Source: Chitinophagales bacterium
GTDB taxonomy: Bacteria > Bacteroidota > Bacteroidia > Chitinophagales > JADIYW01
Assembly: GCA_023957245.1 (NCBI GenBank)
Contig: JAMLHJ010000008.1
Span: 1-64,000 of the forward strand
Length of the DNA stretch: 64,000 nucleotides
Direction: 5' to 3'
Shown here: positions 58,301 through 64,000 of the stretch, piece by piece
Layout of the letters: each line of letters opens with the position of its first letter
Numbering within the stretch: the first letter of the stretch is position 1
Made by a program: the position numbers and the translations under genes
The notes under the pieces: model-generated
The model's database searches: none
Told to the model about the DNA's origin: nothing
The model's input: only the letters and a program-made list of their open reading frames with translations

Positions 58301-58874
58301 AAGTTGAACAAGCTGTATCTAAGGTAAAAGTAGGTCCTTGTAAATTAAAAAAATAAGCTAATCGTCCAGCAGCACCATAACGGCCGCTTCCTGTAGTCGA
58401 ATAAACATCAATATCATCTTTAGAATTGGTCAAGATATGTTCAAAGTCACTTGACCACATACCAGCATACACACCAGTACGTGTTCCCCAGACATCTTCC
58501 AATTTCAAACCAGCATCTTCAAGCGCTTCATAAGTCACCTCCAGCATCAAACGTTGATGTGGATCTACCTTTTCCGCTTCTCTTGGTGAAATCTTAAAAA
58601 ACTTTGCATCAAAATCTTTTAAATTATCCAGCCAACCACCTCGTTTTGATACAATCTTTCGATACCCTCTGTCAGAATCAAAAAGATGATCAGACTGAGT
58701 AAATCTATCTATTGGAACATCATGAAGAGTGCTTTTCTTTTCAATTAAGACCTTCCAAAAATCTTCTAGATTATTAATTCCTCCTGAATACCTACACCCA
58801 ACACCTATAATTGCTATAGGTTCTTGTAAAGGGAAAGTCCTTTTAGAAGTATCTGCAAGGTCTGAAATTTTCAT
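52305..58874 (-). CDS. Single-module fully reducing type I polyketide synthase
   Basis: The protein has 2189 residues: KS (about 13-435; Cys189, His325, His365), AT (about 550-855; GHSMGE with Ser636, specificity motif V736-A-S-H739), DH (about 915-1200; His945 in DHKIQDTVIFP, Asp1118 in LDGFIQ), a structural KR part (about 1240-1440), ER (about 1465-1755; HSATGGVGLA), KR (about 1765-1945; GGYGGLGL, Tyr1907), ACP (about 2040-2105; Ser2074 in GIDSLM), and an acidic tail ending LDDELNSLLD. The order matches mycocerosic-acid-synthase-like and HglE-like enzymes, so an iterative role in making a saturated, perhaps methyl-branched, chain is plausible. No thioesterase or loading domain. Third gene of the exporter operon. 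Confidence 0.93.
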   Translation of the reverse strand: MKISDLADTSKRTFPLQEPIAIIGVGCRYSGGINNLEDFWKVLIEKKSTLHDVPIDRFTQSDHLFDSDRGYRKIVSKRGGWLDNLKDFDAKFFKISPREAEKVDPHQRLMLEVTYEALEDAGLKLEDVWGTRTGVYAGMWSSDFEHILTNSKDDIDVYSTTGSGRYGAAGRLAYFFNLQGPTFTLDTACSTSLVAIHLACQSLHLRESDMSVCSAANLILDSFVSIGYSRSRLLSDYGKCRFGAKDASGYVRTEGAATVILKRLSDAERDGDFIYGVIPGSACNSDGQSHKHMMAPSAITQEIMIKDAMSRAHIAPHLIQYVEAHGTGTKAGDPAEIASITGALSEGRNHDDVFYVGSIKTNLGHTEAASGVAGLIKVLLSIQHRTIPGNLYADEEKNPNIPWNDLSLKIPSEAVDWPHPERPLLAGLNSFGISGTNAHVIIQEAPKVNLSSNSFRRKYNILPVSAANEKALQEYCKLYLPLFEKVQTEDELFNLVKNIAIRKADLAQRAAIVFKDKSDIISALQSIISGNYAENVSIGYSEEKKRTALVFPGQGAQWVGMGRDLYESEPMFKNAIDEFAFACQAFVSWSLLDELLDDNGLQDIDIIQPALLAVEIALAKWWQSIGLDYKAVIGHSMGEIGAAYLAGAITIDVAAAIICTRSQLMKTTSGHGAMAYIALPPSEVAEQFKGREGEIGIGVNNSPSSCVISGRIDIVDEICNHFEQTGAFVRKVKVDVASHSPQMYPLVDELREKITALQPNSTAIDIFSTVYAKEVNGEELDAEYWTKNLSQTVRFSETVQRMIQEGYGYFVEVSPHPTLIQALLENAESVQSEIVAVGSIEREKDNQLILIQQVANYYANGGRISWKKFYDLNFEKILLPVYPWQRVRYWVEENTFSTRRVSSLGQVNVSEHPFLSQSITLPKDVEMYVWETEISLREYPYLKDHKIQDTVIFPGAGYIEIIWAALANTFESSHFLIQNVALKNALPIQEDKDVVLQVVLTKEIENQYQISIYSIQETDDELSWVEHAEASVFVQSVDSNILDKESFEDISEYTEGNVVVAKEEHYKHTSSIQLPYGEAFQTVNQLNIGTNFIVADIQLNSLIQNSISKYFIHPAILDGFIQTFLAAKYLKDKPSTFVPIKVEEIYLHHFDKDVSGGKIKILLQDDNLNAIKGDAIVLNDAGQIILELKGFELARLEQDSISNEQVQEQILFDTINIEQDIPSFEEKSIIVFVADDISEELLDAFQPKWVVRKGDFFHQQGNQFIINPSSFEDYQSLFSIVGNSVNTVVHTWSLDEKSVAGLDAQENSTLSVVRIARAVVYADAPPKIWVLTDSVEKFPAQSTVIGMLNVLRNEHPELNASSIEMIEDDWGRVAQIVNSSTEENTWKIFADTQVVERLSPIDIQENIVTDIKKVPANHQSFAVEMSQPGILDNIEIKKKQLPRLKAHEVKVKVEAIGINFMNLMSALGIYPGKENGFATLGIECAGIVDEVGVDVEHLKVGDRVFGMAYHTMASHIHVDASLMQIIPDNLSFEEAATIPVVYLTVYYGLIIQSKLQKGERVLIHSATGGVGLAAIQVAQMIGAEIFATAGNEEKRELLHSLGVHHVYDSRNLDFAEQILKDTSGEGIDVVLNSLTGSAMVKSMHLLRSFGRFVEIGKKDVYANSKVGLEVFSKGLSYYMIDFEKMVFEKPQLVGDLLGELVPYFEDGGLTPIQSKIFHVTDVKSAFEYMSLGKHIGKIVIQINSDNVFLEELVGSKGFTEDATYLLTGGYGGLGLTFAQYMVAKGARRLLLTGRTGYSDNEIIHQLRSLGAEIIIDKADVSEREDIERILAIHHSNEQPLKGVFHLAGILDDASILNLDEDAFYRVLSPKVLGAYNLHITTQAYDLEHFVLFSSSTILFGSPGQAAYVAANKYMDALVEHRERLGLGGLSIQWGTVSDVGLAASADNRSERLEEEGVAPLSPKECTDWFDVITQMDIPVVGAFRFDLAKWQQAYPSSVKNHFYDLLRKEDALKDEDVEVSKELSLTEILSGIDDLEIRLSTLENQLKEIVGHVVKLPADDIHIKTTFKSLGIDSLMSIQLKNQLEKVYATSLSVTAFWTHSNIRDYAKFLLEKLKLNIAIESPEKVQKEIVPTQISIISEPEPIVEEVKEVQPEILEEKRLETKDVNEDELSLDDLSKLLDDELNSLLD

Positions 58875-58927
58875 AGATAGATAGTTTTCCTATAAAGATA
58901 ACATCTATATACGATTTAAGTATAAAC

Positions 58928-60010
58928 CTAGGAAATTGTTGTCGTCAATTTTTCTTTTTCTAGCTTTTCTTCAGCAAAAGAATCTTGAGAAGCCTTCACA
59001 AAACAAAGGATGATAATACTTAATGCAGCACCGACCCCCAAACCTATCAAGCCCCAGAAATCTGGATCTCTTTCGTCAATTTCCGTAGAAAATGCAGGTT
59101 GGTCCACTATTCTCATCACATCACTTTCTGTTCCTAAAGCACTTTTTGCAGCCTCCAATGAAGATAATGCATCGTTATACTGAATATTCAAAAATGCAAT
59201 TTCTCTATTATATTCTGTCAGAGATAATACACCTTCATCTTTCTTATTGAAAATATTCTGGTCTTTGGTTGTAGCAACTAAACCATTATAATAGGTCAAA
59301 GCACCATCAATAGAATCTACTCTACTTTTCAATTTATTATATCCATCTAAAGCTTTACGATTGGCACTCAAAGCATAATATTGTTGAGTATTTCTAAGCA
59401 TAGACTCACAAAGCTTTTGGGCAACTTCCTTAGTAGGTGTATAAACACCAGCACGAATCAAACCAGCCAAAGGGTCAAACTCTACTTCTATATAATCTTC
59501 AACTAGAGAATTATAAACTTCAGAAATAACACTGTCCTCTGTTGGAGAAAGTTTATAAATATCTACAGCAGTAAATTTAAAATTTTCTAATCCTGGAGTA
59601 GCTTTATAGACATCCATATACCCCAATGACTCTAAATAGAAGTTGATAATTTTATCTTTTTTACCATGAATTTCTACTTCATCCAACAATGATGTTTTCA
59701 CAACATTACGAGATGAAAAAATACCTGATAAAATATCATTAGATGTTCCTCCACCAATCCCCACAAAAGAAGAAGCTAAAGACATTAATCCACCAAAACC
59801 ACCACTACTACGAGAATCTATTGCATTAAAAGAAGCATTAGCTACCCATTGTTTCTCAGAAATATCTGCAAACCAACGTCCACCATAATACAACAAAACA
59901 GTTGCGGCAATAACAATATAAATACGCTTAAGTACATATATTGAGTAATTCTTTATGCCTCTGAGTAAATCAGTCAGCTTAATATCGTCACTTTGAAAAT
60001 ACGGATCCAT
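58928..60010 (-). CDS. Wzz-type polysaccharide chain-length protein
   Basis: The protein has 360 residues. It has two membrane helices, near residues 31-46 (IYIVIAATVLLYYGG) and 320-340 (FWGLIGLGVGAALSIIILCF), with a periplasmic domain and coiled-coil stretch between them (about 210-295). Wzz/GumC-family members control the length of exported polysaccharide. It has no tyrosine-kinase domain. It begins 16 bases after the Wza-like gene and ends 53 bases before the PKS, so all three belong to one operon. Confidence 0.88.
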   Translation of the reverse strand: MDPYFQSDDIKLTDLLRGIKNYSIYVLKRIYIVIAATVLLYYGGRWFADISEKQWVANASFNAIDSRSSGGFGGLMSLASSFVGIGGGTSNDILSGIFSSRNVVKTSLLDEVEIHGKKDKIINFYLESLGYMDVYKATPGLENFKFTAVDIYKLSPTEDSVISEVYNSLVEDYIEVEFDPLAGLIRAGVYTPTKEVAQKLCESMLRNTQQYYALSANRKALDGYNKLKSRVDSIDGALTYYNGLVATTKDQNIFNKKDEGVLSLTEYNREIAFLNIQYNDALSSLEAAKSALGTESDVMRIVDQPAFSTEIDERDPDFWGLIGLGVGAALSIIILCFVKASQDSFAEEKLEKEKLTTTIS

Positions 60011-60026
60011 ATTGATAGCTGATTAT

Positions 60027-62504
60027 TTATTTTTTCAACAAGAATATAATAGCAATCGTAGAGGCCGCACTACTCAAACTCACAATGATACTAGGCAACA
60101 CCAAGTTCCAGTTCAATGGTTGTTTAGGAACAGGGATATCTTCTGGTTTAGGAGGTTTAGCATAAGTCAATACTTGAGAACCTTCTCTTACCTTAGCATA
60201 TTTCTTAATACCCAAGAAGCTTTTCGTTCTGCCGATATCGCCATTAGGATGCATGACCACAGTCAATTTTCTATTGGCCCTTGGAGCATAACCTCCACCA
60301 TAATTTTTGATATAATATTTAGCAGATTTTCCAGGTATATATCTAGCAGATACAAAACGATTGGAATCTGTAGGATATTTGATAGCACCTTTTACAGATA
60401 CCATTGGATTCATTGTAGGAATCTCAATAATATCACCATTCATCAAAGCATAATTTGCATAAGAGTTTGAATCGCTATAAGCCACTTTTAAGTCTAAAAT
60501 TTCAATTGCATTAACACTATCCTTTCTAAACAAACGTGCAGAATTGATATGAGCAAATGGAGTCAATCCTCCAGCTCTTTCAATCAATTGAATAATTGTT
60601 TCATTTTTAGCCAAAATAGGATACGTTCCAGGATATAATACTTCTCCAGTAACAGCTACTGTCATTTGTTCATTGAAATCAACGCTTTTTCTTACAAAGA
60701 CTTGATCCATAGGTGCCAACTCATAATTTTTAGAAAAGTCATCAAGTTCAAGATTAGGTCCTATCTGTAGTGTCTGAACAACAACTCTTTGTGCTTCAAA
60801 AGTTTTATCTGTATCATCTTTCACATTAATAACTCTAGAAATTTCGATTTTATTATTAGCTGCTTCTTTCTTTAATCCACCTGCATAAAAAATCAAATCA
60901 TTTAAAGTCAAACCTTCAGAGTAATCAATCTTTACTGGTTTGCGTACAGAACCTGTAATAGACACACTGAATTTCTCAATAAAGCTTTGTTTTGAGAATA
61001 ATTCTAATTTATCTAATTTCTTCAAAAGAACATTATCTGTTGCATTCTCATCTAAGAAGATATCTTTCAAGCTAATTTTCATCAACACAGATGAACCATC
61101 ATCCATCTTTCTTGTCAAATAAGCTCTATCCATATAAGTCTCAGGCAACATACCACCAGCAATTTTAATCAAATCACTCACTCTATAGCCTTCCTTAAAT
61201 TGGTAAATACCAGGAATCAAAACAGTTCCAGAAATCTCAACTGCATCTTCCCCTCTAATATTAGCTTGTGGAATGTAAATTTTATCACCATCTTGAAGAA
61301 CAAAATCTCCACCACCATTCAAAATAGAAGATAAGTTGATATTCAGAACTTCTTGTTTTTGATTGATATATCTTTCTACTTTAATTAAATCTGTATAAGC
61401 ATTAGCTTGAAGACCACCAGCAAATTCTAATAATTTTTTGATACCTTCTCCAGATTTCATTTCATATTTATTCTCTTTCCTTACTGCTCCAGATATTTCA
61501 ACTACTTTACCAATAATTGGAACATATATCACATCATTTTCTTGTAGATAGAAATTTTGTTTTGCATCACTATTCAATAAGAACTCATAAACGTCAAAAG
61601 ATTTCACTAATTTACCATCTCTACGAACATCTATATTCCTCAAACTACCATTAGTTGTAGGTCCATTAGCGGCATTCAAAGCATTAAATACTGAATTGAT
61701 AGCAGGAATTTGGAATGTACCTGGCTGGATAACTTCGCCTAAAATATTGATACTAATATTTCTAGCATAGTTTAAAGTAATTTCATACTGTGTATTCTTA
61801 GGATTAATAAAAGAAGCTAATCTTTTAGCAATCAATTGTTTAACTGCGCCAAATGTCAATCCTTTTACATATACTCTACCAAATTCTGGAATCTGAATAT
61901 ATCCATCTTTATTCACTTTGAAAGTACCATTATAATCAGCAAATCCCCAAACTGCTAAAGTAATTTCATCATCAATACTCACGATATAAGAATCACTTAC
62001 TTTTGCATCTACTGATTTTACATAAGTCTGTAATAAATCATTATGAAACAATTCATGCCCCCAAACATATAAGACTTTTGTTTTCTCTAGGCTTGCATCA
62101 TCCATTTTTTTCTGCATGAGTCCGATAGAATCTTGCAGCACTCTCATTCTTGCAGTCTGAGAATACAACATATCAAATAAGCCTTCAGAGCTACTCAAAT
62201 CAAATCCTGCTGTAGGATTCACATCACCTGCTGTAGGAGCTGCAATAGCTGCTGGAGCTTTTGTTGAAGATGGAGGAGTTGGTTTGCCTTTTTCATCCAA
62301 ATTTTCTTGACTACCCATCAACAATTTCAATGTATTTTGATCAAGTCCCATCATAGAAGATTGATTTACATTGGGTAGCTGTCCCATCATTTTGGACGGG
62401 CTGAGCATGTTGGTAATTTGATTGAGATTAATTCCGCTTACTTGAGCTTGTGCTGTAAATAGTAAGGATGTAATAAAAATTGCTGATGCAATTAGTTTTT
62501 TCAT
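60027..62504 (-). CDS. Outer-membrane polysaccharide export protein with six SLBB units
   Basis: The protein has 825 residues. A signal peptide ends near LFTAQA (residue 20). A polysaccharide-export domain (about 165-245; SYIVSIDDEITLAVWGFADYNGTFKVNKDGYIQIPEFGRVYVKGLT) precedes six SLBB units, each opening like VEISGTVLIPGIY or VAVTGEVLYPGTY. A membrane helix lies at the C-terminus (LVLPSIIVSLSSAASTIAIIFLL). It should form the outer-membrane channel for an exopolysaccharide. The six SLBB units make it longer than E. coli Wza (about 380 residues), as in other Bacteroidota. First gene of the operon. Confidence 0.92.
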   Translation of the reverse strand: MKKLIASAIFITSLLFTAQAQVSGINLNQITNMLSPSKMMGQLPNVNQSSMMGLDQNTLKLLMGSQENLDEKGKPTPPSSTKAPAAIAAPTAGDVNPTAGFDLSSSEGLFDMLYSQTARMRVLQDSIGLMQKKMDDASLEKTKVLYVWGHELFHNDLLQTYVKSVDAKVSDSYIVSIDDEITLAVWGFADYNGTFKVNKDGYIQIPEFGRVYVKGLTFGAVKQLIAKRLASFINPKNTQYEITLNYARNISINILGEVIQPGTFQIPAINSVFNALNAANGPTTNGSLRNIDVRRDGKLVKSFDVYEFLLNSDAKQNFYLQENDVIYVPIIGKVVEISGAVRKENKYEMKSGEGIKKLLEFAGGLQANAYTDLIKVERYINQKQEVLNINLSSILNGGGDFVLQDGDKIYIPQANIRGEDAVEISGTVLIPGIYQFKEGYRVSDLIKIAGGMLPETYMDRAYLTRKMDDGSSVLMKISLKDIFLDENATDNVLLKKLDKLELFSKQSFIEKFSVSITGSVRKPVKIDYSEGLTLNDLIFYAGGLKKEAANNKIEISRVINVKDDTDKTFEAQRVVVQTLQIGPNLELDDFSKNYELAPMDQVFVRKSVDFNEQMTVAVTGEVLYPGTYPILAKNETIIQLIERAGGLTPFAHINSARLFRKDSVNAIEILDLKVAYSDSNSYANYALMNGDIIEIPTMNPMVSVKGAIKYPTDSNRFVSARYIPGKSAKYYIKNYGGGYAPRANRKLTVVMHPNGDIGRTKSFLGIKKYAKVREGSQVLTYAKPPKPEDIPVPKQPLNWNLVLPSIIVSLSSAASTIAIIFLLKK

Positions 62505-62522
62505 TAGAAATATTTAATGGTG

Positions 62523-62530
62523 CAAAGGTA
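62523..62530 (-). promoter_or_regulatory. -7 box of the exporter-PKS operon
   Basis: On the minus strand TACCTTTG matches TAnnTTTG and lies 18 bases before the ATG. No TTTG lies at -33, which may mean an activator is needed. Confidence 0.5.
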
Positions 62531-62574
62531 ATAAAATACTTTTCCTATTTAGATAATATCCCTTAAAGATAAAA

Positions 62575-62606
62575 AAAATGGGCTGCACGTTGCAACCCAT
62601 TTCTAT
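62575..62606 (-). terminator. Terminator of the OmpA-family gene
   Basis: AATGGG-TGCA pairs with TGCA-CCCATT (one internal mismatch). An A-rich run lies on the plus strand before it, so the minus-strand transcript ends in T. It lies 17 bases past the OmpA stop. Confidence 0.8.
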
Positions 62607-62622
62607 TTTAAAGAATTTTTAA

Positions 62623-64000
62623 CTAATTCACAATTGTGATTTCAACTCTTCTATTCAATTGATGTTGTTGTTCTTTAGTAGCGTTTTTGACCATATTGTC
62701 AGCTTCACCATAATATGAACCTACAAATCTATCTCTAGCGATACCATAAGTATTGACTAAGTAGTTGATAACTGCATCTGTTCTTCTTTCAGAAAGACCT
62801 ATATTATATTTTTCACTAGCTCTTACGTCAGTATAACCTTTGATGTTCATTTTCACTTCTGGGAATCTCAACATATAGTTAGCCACTTGGTACAATTCAG
62901 GAATTTCACTTGTTCTGATATTAGATTTGTCTAAGTCAAAGAATACAATTGAGAAGAACCATCCAGAGATTTGAGTTTTCACTTCAGTAGATACCAATTC
63001 TTTTATTTGGTTAATCATATCTGGAGTCAATCCGTCTTGTCTAACATTTACACCATCTTTAATAGGTAACATTGGAGAAGAGAAAGGTTCTGGATCTTTA
63101 TGATCAGGAATACCATCACCATCGCTATCTACAGTTCTACCGTGAGTATCTACGATAGCTCCTTCTTCAGTTTCTGGTTCCCAATCCAACTCATCAATAA
63201 CACCATCATTATCAGCATCTTTAACTGTGTACAAGTTTGCCAATTTAGCATCTGTATTTGTCATATAAGATTCCAATGAATTCACCCACTCTAAATGTTC
63301 TTTTTGAGTTTCTTTGCTACCAAATTTATAAGTAAAGTTAGCGTTTACATAAGCATACTTATCAAATCTACCTGTCTTACGGCTATCTAATACCAAAGCA
63401 TCTAATTTATCACCGTTAGTCAAGTTATATTGACCTTCTACTCCGATATCAAATTTTGTATTGATTTTGTATTTCACACCTAATGCCATAGGAACAACAA
63501 TTTCTGTTGTTTTATTGGTAAACCCTCTCATATATTTATATGGTTGAGGATGTTTGTCATTTTCTAGGTTGTATAATTTAGAATCGAAGAAAATCATACC
63601 AATACCTACTTTACCATAAGCAGAGAATTTTCTTTCATTCAAAGGTCTTCCTTCTTTATTTGCTCTGATATATCTATTTAGTCCAACGAACATGTTAGAG
63701 AAATTGATATAAAGATTCAAACTTGGCTGATGGAATAATGTTTTGAAATAGAAAGGATCTTTAAAACCCATTTGTAAGAATGTGGTTTTATCTTGATATC
63801 CTGCTTTCAAAGGTCTAGATGTACCTTGTAATTTACCAAAAGTATAATCAGCAGTTAAACCAAATACTCCTCCGAACATTCTTGTTACAGATCCACCCAA
63901 GCCATATTGAACATCTGCTTTCGGTCTTTTAATATTGATAAAGTCATAAGAACGGACATCAGTAAATGGTCTTGTTGCACCAGCGTGAACAGTTACTGAA
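62623..64000 (-). CDS. OmpA-family outer-membrane protein (5' end outside the window)
   Basis: The reading frame stays open to the window edge (SVTVHAGATRPFTDVRSYDF is read upstream of 63900), so the gene is partial. The visible 458 codons show a beta-barrel part (YTFGKLQGTSRPLKAGYQ, YINFSNMFVGLNRYI), thrombospondin-3-like calcium repeats (DADNDGVIDELD, DSDGDGIPDHKDPEPF), and a C-terminal OmpA peptidoglycan-binding domain (YFDLDKSNIRTSEIPELYQVA, IKGYTDVRASEKYNIGLSERRTDAV, RRVEITIVN). It links the outer membrane to the wall and is separate from the exporter operon. Confidence 0.9.
   Translation of the reverse strand, partial: SVTVHAGATRPFTDVRSYDFINIKRPKADVQYGLGGSVTRMFGGVFGLTADYTFGKLQGTSRPLKAGYQDKTTFLQMGFKDPFYFKTLFHQPSLNLYINFSNMFVGLNRYIRANKEGRPLNERKFSAYGKVGIGMIFFDSKLYNLENDKHPQPYKYMRGFTNKTTEIVVPMALGVKYKINTKFDIGVEGQYNLTNGDKLDALVLDSRKTGRFDKYAYVNANFTYKFGSKETQKEHLEWVNSLESYMTNTDAKLANLYTVKDADNDGVIDELDWEPETEEGAIVDTHGRTVDSDGDGIPDHKDPEPFSSPMLPIKDGVNVRQDGLTPDMINQIKELVSTEVKTQISGWFFSIVFFDLDKSNIRTSEIPELYQVANYMLRFPEVKMNIKGYTDVRASEKYNIGLSERRTDAVINYLVNTYGIARDRFVGSYYGEADNMVKNATKEQQHQLNRRVEITIVN

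Noticed and set aside
60012-60470. 152-residue plus-strand frame over the exporter gene
   Set aside because: It is a shadow of the well-supported Wza-like gene, without motif or start signal.

Overview
The window is a stretch of AT-rich bacterial chromosome from the phylum Bacteroidota. The evidence is the gldE-gldD pair, Bacteroidota-type promoters (TTTG, about 20 bases, TAnnTTTG), a FISUMP lipoprotein, SLBB export proteins, HU followed by rng, and almost no Shine-Dalgarno sequences. I would guess a Saprospiria- or Chitinophagia-like lineage, but the sequence does not settle this.

Layout. 1-3.7 kb is an accessory island: a PD-(D/E)XK protein, a small repeat protein, a two-gene unit (membrane protein plus Mrr-like nuclease), and two long hairpin elements that share the 16-mer TAACAYAGCAGGTAAC. 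4.3-10.3 kb holds gltB-gltD (glutamate synthase). A CAU-anticodon tRNA and several terminators follow. 10.7-17.3 kb is a beta-oxidation cluster (tetR-fadN-fadA-fadE) with a clear TetR operator and promoter. It is broken up by a four-helix-bundle gene lying between inverted heptanucleotide arrays and by a palindromic repeat element. 17.6-22.5 kb carries surface or secreted proteins. 22.7-27 kb has a GT2 glycosyltransferase and two polytopic membrane proteins, probably envelope glycan enzymes. 27-33 kb holds murF, an NlpC/P60 hydrolase, a candidate 6S-like RNA, mdh and groESL.

33.3-36.2 kb is exbB-exbD-exbD-tonB. 36.5-41.1 kb has glyS, rng and an HU-TPR-(30-residue ribosomal protein) operon. 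41.2-46.9 kb is the housekeeping and gliding block mutY-ssb-gldE-gldD-recG. 47-50.5 kb is a likely copper-uptake operon ending in an OprC/NosA-type TonB-dependent receptor, which the TonB/ExbBD system encoded nearby could energise. An hsp20 gene and an arginyl-transferase-like gene follow.

52.3-62.5 kb is the most unusual part. A single-module, fully reducing type I polyketide synthase of 2189 residues (KS-AT-DH-ER-KR-ACP) sits at the end of a tight operon behind an outer-membrane polysaccharide exporter (six SLBB units) and a Wzz-like chain-length protein. This suggests a polyketide or branched lipid linked to an exported glycan. The window ends inside a gene for an OmpA-family outer-membrane protein.

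The most interesting points are the PKS-polysaccharide export operon, the rod-shaped RNA with its own promoter at about 29.17 kb, the hairpin-bounded accessory block, the array-to-array four-helix-bundle gene, and two probable leaderless transcripts.
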